Positions 18,397 through 28,745 of a DNA stretch of 64,000 bases are shown here, piece after piece; position 1 is the stretch's first letter, and every line of letters begins with the position of its first letter. The DNA lies in contig JACKEN010000001.1 in the NCBI GenBank assembly GCA_020632995.1, positions 1,334,001-1,398,000 on the forward strand. The letters run 5' to 3'. Source of the stretch: Deltaproteobacteria bacterium (GTDB taxonomy: Bacteria > Myxococcota > Kuafuiibacteriia > Kuafuiibacteriales > Kuafuiibacteriaceae). The position numbers and the translations under genes were made by a program. Below the pieces are notes generated by a model. The model ran no database searches and was not told the origin of the DNA. It saw only the letters and a program-made list of their open reading frames with translations.

Positions 18397-19062
18397 CTAC
18401 CTGGCCCGAGCCACTTCCACCAGCGCCACGATCTCGTCCACCACCTGCTCCGGGGTCTTGCCGGTGGAGTCCACCCGCACCGCGTCCTCGGGCTGCCGGA
18501 GCGGCGCGTGGGCCCGGTGTCGATCGTTGTCGTCCCGCGCCTGGATGCTCGCGAGGACCTCCTCGAACTTCGGGTGGGTCCCCGCCCCCTCGAGATCGAG
18601 GAGCCGGCGCCGGGCCCGCTCCTCGGCCGAGGCGGTGAGGTACACCTTCACGTCGGCGTCGGGGAACACCACCGTGCCGATGTCGCGCCCCTCCATCACC
18701 GCGCCCCCCGCCGCCTCGCGCCCCAGGCGCCGCTGCAGCTCCAGGAGGCCCGCGCGGACCGCGGGCAGGGCCGAGACCCGGCTGGTCTCCTCGCTCACCT
18801 CGGCGGTGCGGATGGCCGCGGTGACCTCGCGCGCGCCGATGAAGACGCGGTCCCCCTCGAAGCGGAGGTCGAGGTCGGTGAGCAGCGCGGGGATCTCGCC
18901 GTCCGTGAGCCCCCGCTCGAGGGACAGCAGCGTCAGCGAGCGATAGATGGCGCCGGTGTCGACCCGGGTCATGCCCAGGCGGCGCGCGACCGCCCCCGCG
19001 ATGCTGCTCTTGCCCGCCCCCGCGGGGCCGTCGATGGCCAGGATGAAGGTGCTGCCCGGCAT
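18397..19062 (-). CDS. cmk: Cytidylate kinase
   Basis: The 221-residue protein has the P-loop IDGPAGAGKSS and the family motif VDTGAIYRSLTLL, with the CMP-binding and lid region GRDIGTVVFPDADVKVYLTAS and ARRRLLD. It phosphorylates CMP and dCMP to the diphosphates. ATG at 19062 is the only sensible start. It lies 45 bp after the Ser/Thr kinase gene. The block hisC-aroA-(kinase)-cmk with rpsA beyond is a modified version of the widespread aroA-cmk-rpsA arrangement. Confidence 0.95.
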   Translation of the reverse strand: MPGSTFILAIDGPAGAGKSSIAGAVARRLGMTRVDTGAIYRSLTLLSLERGLTDGEIPALLTDLDLRFEGDRVFIGAREVTAAIRTAEVSEETSRVSALPAVRAGLLELQRRLGREAAGGAVMEGRDIGTVVFPDADVKVYLTASAEERARRRLLDLEGAGTHPKFEEVLASIQARDDNDRHRAHAPLRQPEDAVRVDSTGKTPEQVVDEIVALVEVARAR

Positions 19063-19107
19063 GGCGGTCGGGCTGGAGTGCCAGCTTTGACCGCGTCCGG
19101 CAAGCGG

Positions 19108-21460
19108 TCACTGAGTGAGGTTCACGCTGCGGGTGATCCTCGCGTTCGGGGCCACGTCGACCTCGATCTGGCGGCTCTGATTGAGCCCACGGTTCTCGAC
19201 CGTGACCACGTGGCGCCCGGGGATCACCTTCTTGAACTCGACCGGGGTGGGCACGCGCTTGCCGTTGATCCGGACCACGCTGCCCTCGCTCGGCACCGGC
19301 CGGATGGTGAGGTACCCGAACGCCACCGGCTCGAGGGTGAAGGACACGTCGGTGGTCTGCTCGGACCACACCGCCACGCTCCGGGTCTCTTCCCCGTAGT
19401 ACTCGCAGGTCACCTTCACCTGATGCGAGCCGGTCTTGGCCGCCACCCCGGAGACGGGCGAGGTGCCCGCGAAGTTGCCGTCCACGAACACCGAGCACCC
19501 GGTGGGCGAGGACTCCACCGAGATGCGCCCGGGCGGGATCTGGCCCTCGTCCACCTCGAGCTGGAAGGCGAGCTCCTGGGTGACGCCGTCGACCACCATC
19601 ACCACCTTGGTGTCGGGGCTGAGGCCCTTCTTCACCACCTTGATGCTCACCTCGGTGTCGGCCGGGAGGTCCTCCAGGGTGGCCGGGGTGCGCTTCGAGG
19701 TCGCCTTGCCGTCCAGGTAGATCCGCGCGTCCGGGGGGTCAGAGGTGACCCGGACCGCCCCCACCTGGCGCTCGAGGCGCATCGTGTACTCCTGCAGGCC
19801 CCGGTTCGGGATCAGCACCAGCTCCTCGGTGTAGACGCGGTAGCCGGGCAGGCTCAGCGAGACGCGCAGCTTCTCGCCCAGGGGCAGGTCGCCGAGGGTG
19901 TAGGGGGTCACCGAGCCCATCCCGATCTCGTTCACCGTGATGCTCGCCCCGGGCGGCTCGGAGACGATCCGCAGCTGGGTGGGCTCGAAGCCCGCGTCCA
20001 CCGCGGGGCGCTCCGAGATCCCCTCGGTCTCTCTGAAGTCCTTCGCGGACTGCACCAACCCGCTGAGGCCCTCCTTCATCCGGCCGAAGGCCCCGGTGGC
20101 GAGGCCCAGGAGGACGAGGAGCGCCACCCCACCCCCGCTCAGCCCGATCACCCACTTCTTGCGCCGGGTCCGCCACGACAGCCGCAGGTCCTCGGCGAAG
20201 GCGGCGAGGAAACGCGCCAACCGCACCCGTAGCGGCTCGGTGGGGTTCGGCACCGGGATCTCGGGCTCGTCGCGCGAGATCGGGAGCTTCACCGCGGGCA
20301 CCTGGTCGCCGGTGATCTCGAGGTTCCGGGCCACCGCGGAGCGCGCGCTGGAGCGGTGCTGCTCCAGCTCCGAGGGCATCATCCGGGTCTCGTCCTCGCG
20401 CGGCTTGTGGGCGCTCTGGGGCCGGGCCTCGACGTGGCTCTTCACCCGGACCTGGGCCTGGCTGAGCTCCCGGTGAGCCTCCACCCGCTCCGGGGTCGGC
20501 GCGGCGAGGGCCTTGGCCTTGTCGATGTCGCGCTGGCTGTCCGGGGCGCCGAAGAGGTCGTAGACCAGGTCCTTGAGCCGGGCCTGGCCGGGGGCCGGCT
20601 TCTCCCGCCGCCCGTAGCGCAACAGCGCATCCCGCATCTCCTCCGCGGTCTGCCAGCGAGTCCCGACGTCCTTGTCGAGGGCCCGCATCACGATGTCCTC
20701 GAGCGGGCCGGGGTAGTCGCGGATCTTCAGCGAGGGCCGAGGGGATGGGGTCGTTGACGATCGCCCCGAGGATCCCGCCCGGCCCCTCTTTGTTGAACAA
20801 GCGGGTGTTGGTTGTGATCTCGTGGAGGATGATCCCCACCGAGAAGAGGTCCGAGCGGCCGTCCAGCTCCTCGCCGCGCGCCTGCTCCGGGGACATGTAG
20901 GACAGCTTGCCCTTCGTGAAGCCAGCCTCGGTCTGGGTGAGGCGGGCGCGGGCCTTGGCCACCCCGAAGTCCACCAGCTTCACCTCGCCCTCGTAGGAGA
21001 TGAGGACGTTCTGCGGGGTGACGTCGCGGTGCACGATCCCGAGGTGGCGGCCGCGCGGATCCCTGGCCGCGTGCGCGTAGCCGAGGCCGGCGAGGAGCTC
21101 CGCGACGACCCAGGCCAAGAGGCCCCGAGGGAGCGGCATCTTCACCTGCTTCGCCCGCTCCGAGACCGCGAGGAGGCTGTGCCCCTGCACGAACTCCATC
21201 GCGATGTAGTAGTAGCCGTCGACCTTCCCGTGCCCGTAGACCGCGGTGATGTTCGGGTGCTCGAGGTGCGACACGATGCGCGCCTCGTCGATGAACATGC
21301 GGATGAAGGACTCCTCGTGCGCGAGGTGCGGGAGGATCCGCTTGACCGCGCAGATGCCCCCCTTCTTGTCCTGGGCGAGGAAGATCTCCGCCATCCCGCC
21401 CTGAGCCAGCTTCCGGAGGAGGCGGTACTCGCCGAAGTCGATGGGAAAGCTGTCAGCCAC
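19108..21460 (-). CDS. Membrane Ser/Thr protein kinase with PEGA repeats (frame broken once)
   Basis: The kinase N-lobe and most of the C-lobe are read from GTG at 21460 (QGGMAEIFLA, AVKRILPHL, HRDVTPQN, VDFGVAKA, LSYMSPEQA). The frame then breaks near 20733-20740, where one extra base (GGGCC for GGGC) shifts to the frame containing the rest of the C-lobe (VMRALDKDVGTRWQTAEEMRD), a basic juxtamembrane region, one membrane helix (~20080-20160) and four or so PEGA-type repeats (SEPPGASITVNEIGMG, SDPPDARIYLDGKATS, SSPTGCSVFVDGNFAG). Removing one base restores about 784 codons. The periplasmic PEGA repeats suggest envelope sensing. It begins 3 bp after aroA, an odd site inside an essential operon. 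Confidence 0.85.
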
Positions 21461-21463
21461 GGA

Positions 21464-22773
21464 TCAGGCCCCGGCGGAGTCTAACTCAAGGCGCGCGCCG
21501 AGCGCCTGCATCTGGTGGACGAAGCCGGGGAAGGACACCGCGATGACGTCCGCCCCCCGCACCACCGTGGTCCCCGGCGCGGCCAGGCCGAGCACCGCCG
21601 CGCACATCGCGATCCGGTGATCGTCCCCCGCGTCGACCTCGGCCGGGATCAGCGGCGCGCCGCCCTCCACCACCAGGCCGTCCTCGGTCGCCTCCGCCGG
21701 CACCCCGAACGCGTCGAGGAGCGCGACCACCCGGGCGACGCGGTCCGACTCCTTCACCCGGAGCTCCTTCGCGTCCCCGATCGTGGTGCGGCCCCGGGCC
21801 GCCGCGGCCACCACCGCCACCAGCGGGAGCTCGTCGAGGGCCCGGAGCGAGATCGGGTCGCGGATGGTGGCGGCGCGGGTCGGCGGCCCGTGCGCGTCGA
21901 GGGTCGCCACCGGCTCGCCCCCGCCTGGGCCTCGTCCCGGCGGCGCACCGCCACCCCCATCGCCTCGAGCGCGTCGAGGAAGCCGGTGCGGAGGGGGTTC
22001 ACGCCGGCCCGCACCTGGACCCGGGAGCCCGGCAACAGGGCGCTGGCGGCGAGGAAGAACGCGGCGCTCGAGACGTCGGGGGCCACCTCGAGGGCGAGCG
22101 CCGCGAGGGGTCGGGTGGGCGGGGTGAGGATGAGGGTCCCGTCCTCGTCCTCCGACAGGCGCACCCCCTGGGCCCTCAGGAGCCGCTCGGTGTGGTCGCG
22201 GGAGCGGCCCGGCTCCCAGACCCGGGTCTCGCCCTCGGCGAAGAGCCCGGCCAGGAGCACCGCCGACTTCACCTGGGCCGAGGCGAGAGGGAGGCGGTGG
22301 TGGGCCCCAGTGAGGGGGCAGCCGTGGATGGTGAGGGGCGGGGTGGTGCCCTCCAGCCCAGCCCCCATCGCCACCAGGGGGGCGAGGCGGGCCATCGGCC
22401 GCCGGCGGAGCGACGCGTCGCCGGTCAGCACGCTGCTGAAGGGCGCACCGGCGAGCACCCCGGCCATCAGCCGGAGGGTGGTGCCGCTGTTGCCGCAGTC
22501 GAGGGGCCCGGACGGGGCCGAGAGGCCGCTGGGGCCGCCCACCCCCTCCACCTCGAAGCCGCCCGCGGTCTCGCGCACCGTGACCCCGAGGGCCCGCAGC
22601 ACCGAGGCGGTGCTCAGGTTGTCCTCCCCCACCGAGCGGGCGCCGATCACGCTGGTGCCCCGGGCCAGGGCGCCCAGGATCAGGGCCCGGTGGGTGATGG
22701 ACTTGTCGGCCGGTGGGGTCACCGCGCCCGCCAGGGGGTGCCCCCCGTGGATGATCAGCCGGCTCACGCTCAC
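21464..22773 (-). CDS. aroA: 5-enolpyruvylshikimate-3-phosphate synthase (frame broken once)
   Basis: This enzyme joins phosphoenolpyruvate to shikimate-3-phosphate in chorismate synthesis. Visible motifs are PADKSITHRALILGALARG, the substrate loop GNSGTTLRLMAG, KSAVLLAGL, the active-site KELRVKESDR and DDHRIAMCAAVLGL. The frame breaks at a C run at 21918-21922 (plus strand), one base shorter than needed; adding one G on the coding strand joins the two parts into about 437 residues. Since the enzyme is normally essential and both halves are fully conserved, a sequencing deletion is likelier than decay. The GTG start at 22773 overlaps the hisC stop. Confidence 0.92.
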
Positions 22774-23966
22774 CCGTCCAGGGCCCGGCCCAGGATCTCG
22801 AGCACCGTCATGTTCTGGGCCCGGGTCCCCACCGTGACGCGGATGGTGTCGGGCATGTCGTAGCCGCGCATGTCGCGCACCAGGACCCCGGCCGCCCGGA
22901 GGCGGTCCACCACCGGCGATGCCTCCCGGCCGAGGCGGACCACGAGGAAGTTGGTCTGGCTCGGCACCACGCTCAGCCCGAGCCGGGCCAGCCCCTCGGT
23001 GAGCTGGGCCTTGCCCTCGCGGGCGAGGCGCTGGGAGGCCCGCAGGTGGGTCTCGTCCTCGAGCGCGGCGAGGGCCGCGGCCTGCCCCGGGCCGTTCACG
23101 TTGTAGGGCTGGCGCACGCAGTCGAGGTAGTGGACCAGGGCGGGGTCCATGATCCCGTACCCGACCCGGAGCCCCGCGAGGCCGTAGATCTTGGAGAAGG
23201 TCCGCAGCACCACCAGGCGCGGGTGGTGGCCGAAGTCCCGGATCGCGTCGGGGTAGTCGGGGGCGTCCGCGAACTCCGCGTAGGCCTCGTCCACCACCAC
23301 GATCACCTGGCGCGGGATCCGGTCCAGGAAGGCAGCCAGCTCCCGGCGCGGCACGTAGGTGCCAGTGGGGTTGTTGGGGTTGGCGATGAACACCAGCTGG
23401 GTGCGGGAGTCCACCAGGGCGGCCATCGCCGCGAGGTCGTAGCGGTCGTTGCGGAGCGGCGCGATCAGGGCCTCTCGCCCCGCCGCCTGCACCGCGAGCC
23501 GGTACACCACGAAGGAGGGCCAGGAGGTCACCATGGTCTGCCCCGGGCCGAGGAAGGTGCGGACCAGGAGCTCGATGATCTCGTTGGAGCCGTTCCCTAC
23601 CGCGATGTGCTGGGGCGTGACCCCGTGGCGGGCGGCGAGGGCCGCCCGCAGGGCGCTGAAGCCCCCGTCCGGGTAGAGGTGCGCGTCGCTCAGGGCGTTG
23701 GCCGCCGCCGCCACCGCCCGGGCCGAGGGCCCGAGGGCGTTCTCGTTGGCGGCCAGCTGCAACAGATCCGCCTCGGCCAGCCCCAGCTCCCGCGCCACCT
23801 GGCGCCAGGGGCGACCGGGCGAGTACGGCGCCATGGCCGCGATCTCGGGGGTCACCAGGGTCGGGTCGGCGCTCCCGGCGAAGCCGCTCGCCGCGGCGGT
23901 GATGGCCTGGGCGGCGTCGGTGGATGTCACCGGGAGGGTGAGGTCATCGCGGACGTCGGAGCTCAC
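22770..23966 (-). CDS. hisC: Histidinol-phosphate aminotransferase family
   Basis: The 398-residue fold-type I PLP enzyme has ANENALGPS near the start, FIANPNNPTGTYV, VDEAYAEF and the PLP lysine in RTFSKIYGLAGLRVGYG. HisC-like enzymes transaminate histidinol phosphate and often also aromatic keto acids; location next to aroA is typical for the aromatic role. The N-terminus carries about 45 extra residues compared with many HisC proteins; an in-frame alternative start inside is possible. The start is GTG at 23966, 31 bp after accA, and it overlaps aroA by 4 bp. Confidence 0.88.
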   Translation of the reverse strand: MSSDVRDDLTLPVTSTDAAQAITAAASGFAGSADPTLVTPEIAAMAPYSPGRPWRQVARELGLAEADLLQLAANENALGPSARAVAAAANALSDAHLYPDGGFSALRAALAARHGVTPQHIAVGNGSNEIIELLVRTFLGPGQTMVTSWPSFVVYRLAVQAAGREALIAPLRNDRYDLAAMAALVDSRTQLVFIANPNNPTGTYVPRRELAAFLDRIPRQVIVVVDEAYAEFADAPDYPDAIRDFGHHPRLVVLRTFSKIYGLAGLRVGYGIMDPALVHYLDCVRQPYNVNGPGQAAALAALEDETHLRASQRLAREGKAQLTEGLARLGLSVVPSQTNFLVVRLGREASPVVDRLRAAGVLVRDMRGYDMPDTIRVTVGTRAQNMTVLEILGRALDG

Positions 23967-23997
23967 CAGGATCCTCTAGAGCACACGCTCGGGGCGG

Positions 23998-24960
<963 letters not shown>

Positions 24961-24970
24961 GACTGCGTGG

Positions 24971-25900
24971 CTACCCCGCGGCGCCGCGGGCTCGCAAGTG
25001 CTCGAGGACCTGCTCGGGGTCCAGCTCGGGGGAGATCCAGTGCACGTCGGGCTCGTGGTTGAACCAGTTCCGCTGGCGCTTGGCGTAGCGGCGGGTCGCC
25101 ACCACCGTGCTCCGCTCCGCCTCCGCCCGGTCGATCTCACCCGCGAGGAGGCGCACCGCGTCCCGGTAGCCGATGATCGCGAGCCCGGGGGCGTCCGGGG
25201 GCACCCCCTTCGCCAGGGCGGCGGCGGTCTCCTCCACCATCCCGCGGGCGTACATCGCCCGGGCCCGGGCCTCGATCCGGGCGTTGAGGGCGTCCCGCGG
25301 CCACTCCAGGGCCACCCCCACCAGGCGGTAGCGGGCCTCCCTGAACCCGTGCTCGGCCTGAAGGGCCGAGATCGGGGTGCCGGTGGTCTCGTAGACCTCG
25401 AGGGCCCGCCCGATCCGCTGGGGATCGGTGGGCTGGATCCGCCCCGCCGCCTCGGGGTCCACCGCGGCGAGGCGGGCGTGGAGGGCCACCGGGCCCAGGG
25501 TGAGGAGCTCGCCCCGGATCCGGGCCCGCACCTCGGGATCGATGTCCGGCGCCTCGAAGATCCCGCGCACCAGCGCCCGCATCCACAGGCCGGTGCCCCC
25601 GCACAGGATCGGCACCCGGCCGCGGCCGCGGACCTCCGCGATGACCTGGTCGGCGGCGGCGGCGAACTGGGCCGCGCTCCACTGCTCGGTCGGCTCGATG
25701 ACGTCGATGAGGTGGTGGGGCACCGCCGCCCGCTCCTCGGGGGTCGGCTTGGCGGTGCCCACGTCGAGGCCCCGGAACACCTGGGCCGAGTCCACCGTGA
25801 CCAGCTCACCGCCCAGGCGCTGGCAGAGCGCCACCGCGAGGGCGGACTTGCCGGAGGCGGTGGGTCCCATCACCGCGAAGAGGGGCTCCTTCGGGCTCAC
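24971..25900 (-). CDS. miaA: tRNA dimethylallyltransferase
   Basis: The 309-residue enzyme has P-loop GPTASGKSALAVAL, DSAQVFRGLDVGTAKP, the tRNA-binding VPHHLIDV and GGTGLWMRALVRGI, and the conserved tail motif TRRYAKRQRNWF. It transfers a dimethylallyl group to A37 of tRNAs reading UNN codons. It starts with GTG at 25900 inside the mutL stop (GTGA), so it is translationally coupled; mutL-miaA adjacency is widespread in bacteria. Confidence 0.94.
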   Translation of the reverse strand: MSPKEPLFAVMGPTASGKSALAVALCQRLGGELVTVDSAQVFRGLDVGTAKPTPEERAAVPHHLIDVIEPTEQWSAAQFAAAADQVIAEVRGRGRVPILCGGTGLWMRALVRGIFEAPDIDPEVRARIRGELLTLGPVALHARLAAVDPEAAGRIQPTDPQRIGRALEVYETTGTPISALQAEHGFREARYRLVGVALEWPRDALNARIEARARAMYARGMVEETAAALAKGVPPDAPGLAIIGYRDAVRLLAGEIDRAEAERSTVVATRRYAKRQRNWFNHEPDVHWISPELDPEQVLEHLRARGAAG

Positions 25901-27888
25901 GAGCGGTGAAAGAGCCGGGCCAGCTGCGCCGCGCTCCACTCCACGAAGACCGGCCGCCCGTGCGGGCAGTAGGCGCCGAAGTCGATCTCGTCCATCTGCT
26001 GGAGGAGCGCCCGGATCTCCTCCACCTGCAAGCGGTCCTGCGCGCGCACCGCGGTGTGGCAGGCGGCGCAGGAGAACAGCGCGTCCAGGTAGTCCTCCAT
26101 CGCGGTGCTCTCCGGCAGCTCCGCCAGCTCGTCGAGCAGATCGAGCACCATGCGCTCGAGCGGGGCGTCCCGGAGGGCGGCGGGGCACGTCTTCACCAGC
26201 CAGCGCCCCTCCCCGTCCGGCTCCAGGGTGATGCCGACGTCTGCAAGGCCGCTTGCCATGTCCTGGGCGAGGTTGTCGCGGCGGGCGTCCAGCTCGAGCA
26301 CCAGCGGGATCAGGAGCGGCTGCACCTCGAGCGCGTCGGCCCGCCGCTGGGTGCGCAGGCGCTGGAAGGTGACCCGCTCGTGGGCGGCGTGCTGATCGAT
26401 GAGGACCAGGCGATCCGGGGCCTGGCAGACCAGGTAGGTGCCGAGGACCTGCCCGATCGGGGTGAGGTCGGCGAAGCGCATGCGCTCGCGCGGGGTGGCG
26501 TCGGGGGTGGCCCGGTAGGGCTGGGGGGCCTCGCCGAGGACGTCGGCGAAGCCGCTCGCGGGCCACTCCGCGCGGGGCGCGGCGCCGGTGGAGGACCAGG
26601 GACCCGAGGTGGGCTCCGCCGCCCCGGGGCCCCCACGGCCGAAGCCCGACGAAGGCAGCGCGGTCGGCCCGGAGCTCGCGCCCCGCCCAGGGCCTGCGCC
26701 GCCGATGAGCTGGGCGAGGTCCAGCTCCGGCACGTAGCGGCCCGCCCCGGTGCGGCCCGCCCAGGCGCTCGGGCTCGTGCGGGCCCGGGCCGGGTCGCCC
26801 GACTGGGGCTCGGGGATGGGAGCGGGGCTCGGCGCCCACGCCTCGGGCGCGCCCCCTCGCTGCAACCAGGGTTGCGCCTCGAGGCCGCGGCTCACCGCCC
26901 CCGCCACCGCCCGGTGGATGTCGCCGGTGCGGGCGAAGCGGACCTCGGTCTTCTGGGGGTGCACGTTCACGTCGAACCCCGCCGGGTCCAGCTCGATGAA
27001 CAGGACCACCACCGGGTAGCGGCCCCGCTCAAGCAGGGTCCGGTACGCGTCCTGGACCGCGTGCTGGATGGTGCGATCCCGCACGAAGCGTCCGTTCACG
27101 AAGGTGTAGAGGCCCTTGGTGCCGCGCTCGGAGAGGCCCGGCTCGGCCACGAAGCCCTGGACCTGCACCGCGTACGCCCGCCCGTCGTCCGGGATCGCGT
27201 GCAGGCGCGCCGCCACGTCCGCGCCGAGGATCCGGGCGAGGCGCCCCTTGGGGTCGTGGGCGCTGGCCGGGGGCACGTCGAGCAGGGTCTTGTGCTCGGT
27301 GACGAGCTTGAAGCCGACCTCGGGCCGGCACATCGCCAGCCGCACCAGCTGCTCGGAGACGTGCGACAGCTCGGTGCCCGGGCGCTTCAGGAACTTCTTG
27401 CGGGCGGGGACGTTGTAGAACAGGTCCGCCACCTCGACCGTGGTGCCGGGCGGGGCCCCGACATCGGCCACCAGCAGGTCGCGGCCGCCCTCCACCGTGA
27501 CGCGGGTGCCCACGTCGCTCGTGGGCTCGCGCGTGGTGAGGGTGAAGCGGGAGACCGAGGCGATGGAGGGCACCGCCTCGCCGCGAAAGCCGAGGGTGCG
27601 CACCGCGTCGAGGTCCTCCACCCGCTGGATCTTGGAGGTGGCGTGGCGCTCCAGGCAGAGCACCGCGTCCTCCCGGCCCATGCCGTAGCCGTCGTCGGTG
27701 ATCTTGATGCGGCGGGTGCCGCCCTCCTCCACCTCGACCCGGATCCGGGTGGCCTGGGCGTCGAGGGCGTTCTCGACCAGCTCCTTCACCACCGAGGCGG
27801 GGCGCTCCACCACCTCGCCGGCCGCGATCTGGTTGGCCACCGCCTCGTCCAGCCGCTTGATGCGGCCGCCTGTCGCCTCGCGGGTCAC
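25897..27888 (-). CDS. mutL: DNA mismatch repair protein MutL
   Basis: The 663-residue protein has the GHKL ATPase motifs NQIAAGEVVERPASVVKEL, ENALDAQA, DDGYGMGREDA and GFRGEAVPSI at the N-terminus, a Pro/Gly-rich linker and a C-terminal dimerisation domain. That domain has the endonuclease-type metal motifs DQHAAHERVTFQ, ACHTAVRAQD and CPHGRPVFVEW. The last acidic residue of the first motif, normally Glu, is Gln here. The nicking function is therefore probably present but slightly altered. GTG at 27888 was chosen; longer frames run into the divergent gene at 27976. Confidence 0.92.
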   Translation of the reverse strand: MTREATGGRIKRLDEAVANQIAAGEVVERPASVVKELVENALDAQATRIRVEVEEGGTRRIKITDDGYGMGREDAVLCLERHATSKIQRVEDLDAVRTLGFRGEAVPSIASVSRFTLTTREPTSDVGTRVTVEGGRDLLVADVGAPPGTTVEVADLFYNVPARKKFLKRPGTELSHVSEQLVRLAMCRPEVGFKLVTEHKTLLDVPPASAHDPKGRLARILGADVAARLHAIPDDGRAYAVQVQGFVAEPGLSERGTKGLYTFVNGRFVRDRTIQHAVQDAYRTLLERGRYPVVVLFIELDPAGFDVNVHPQKTEVRFARTGDIHRAVAGAVSRGLEAQPWLQRGGAPEAWAPSPAPIPEPQSGDPARARTSPSAWAGRTGAGRYVPELDLAQLIGGAGPGRGASSGPTALPSSGFGRGGPGAAEPTSGPWSSTGAAPRAEWPASGFADVLGEAPQPYRATPDATPRERMRFADLTPIGQVLGTYLVCQAPDRLVLIDQHAAHERVTFQRLRTQRRADALEVQPLLIPLVLELDARRDNLAQDMASGLADVGITLEPDGEGRWLVKTCPAALRDAPLERMVLDLLDELAELPESTAMEDYLDALFSCAACHTAVRAQDRLQVEEIRALLQQMDEIDFGAYCPHGRPVFVEWSAAQLARLFHRS

Positions 27889-27975
27889 GCTGGCCCGAAG
27901 GTCCGGCCCCTTCGGCCTCCGAGTCAAGGCGCAAGCGGTCTTGCCTGCCCCGGCCCGCCGTGGTGCGCTCCCGCC

Positions 27976-28710
27976 ATGACCCCTCGCCCCCAGTGGGTGC
28001 TGGCCGACCCTCACGGCGGCCACGATCCCGACGCGGACCGGGCGCTGGTGCGGCTGCTCGCCCAGGCCGCCCAGGCCCGGGCGGATCTGCTGATCATGGG
28101 GGACCTCTTCGTGGCGTGGCTGGCCCCGGAGCGCTTCTGGACCCCGCTCCAGCGCCGCGTCCTGGAGGGCGTGGCAGCGGTCCGGGCCGCGGGGGGGCAG
28201 ACCCGCTTCGTGGTGGGGAACCGGGACTACCTGGTCGAGGCCCTCCTCGGCACGGTGTTCGACCAGGTCCTCACCGACGAGGCGGTGGTGCCGGTGGCCG
28301 GCCGCCCCACCCTGGTCTGCCACGGGGATCGGCTCAACCGCGCCGACTGGCCCTACCTCATGTGGCACCGCCTGAGCAGGAGCCGGCCGGCGGAGGCGCT
28401 CCTCGGCCTGCTCCCGGGCGCGGCGGGACGGGCGCTGGCCGCCCGCACCGAGGCCCGGATGGCCCGGGTGAACACCCGCTACAAGACCGGGGTGCTGCCC
28501 CTGGGCGCCCTCGAGGCCCTCGGCCGCCGAGCCGCCGCCCAGGGGGCGGCGCGGGCCCTGGTCGGCCACTTCCACCACGACCGCGTCCTGCCGGTGGCCG
28601 ACGGGGCCCCGGTGGTGGTGGCCCCGGGCTGGTTCGAGCACCGCCGGATCCTCGTGGGCGGCCCCGACGGGGCCCTTTGCTCCACCCCGGCCGACGCCCT
28701 GGCCGATTGA
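27976..28710 (+). CDS. LpxH-like calcineurin-fold metallophosphoesterase
   Basis: The 244-residue protein has a complete set of metal motifs: VLADPHGGHDPDAD (DxH), LIMGDLF (GD), VVGNRDYL (GNxD variant), TLVCHGDRLN and LVGHFHHDRV (GHxH). The fold and length match the UDP-2,3-diacylglucosamine hydrolase LpxH, which makes lipid X in lipid A synthesis. The usual GNHD is GNRD here, as in genuine LpxH proteins. ATG at 27976 lies 87 bp from the divergent mutL start. Confidence 0.8.
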   Translation: MTPRPQWVLADPHGGHDPDADRALVRLLAQAAQARADLLIMGDLFVAWLAPERFWTPLQRRVLEGVAAVRAAGGQTRFVVGNRDYLVEALLGTVFDQVLTDEAVVPVAGRPTLVCHGDRLNRADWPYLMWHRLSRSRPAEALLGLLPGAAGRALAARTEARMARVNTRYKTGVLPLGALEALGRRAAAQGAARALVGHFHHDRVLPVADGAPVVVAPGWFEHRRILVGGPDGALCSTPADALAD

Positions 28711-28745
28711 CCCTGCCGGCGATGCCCCACTAAGAGCATCACCCG

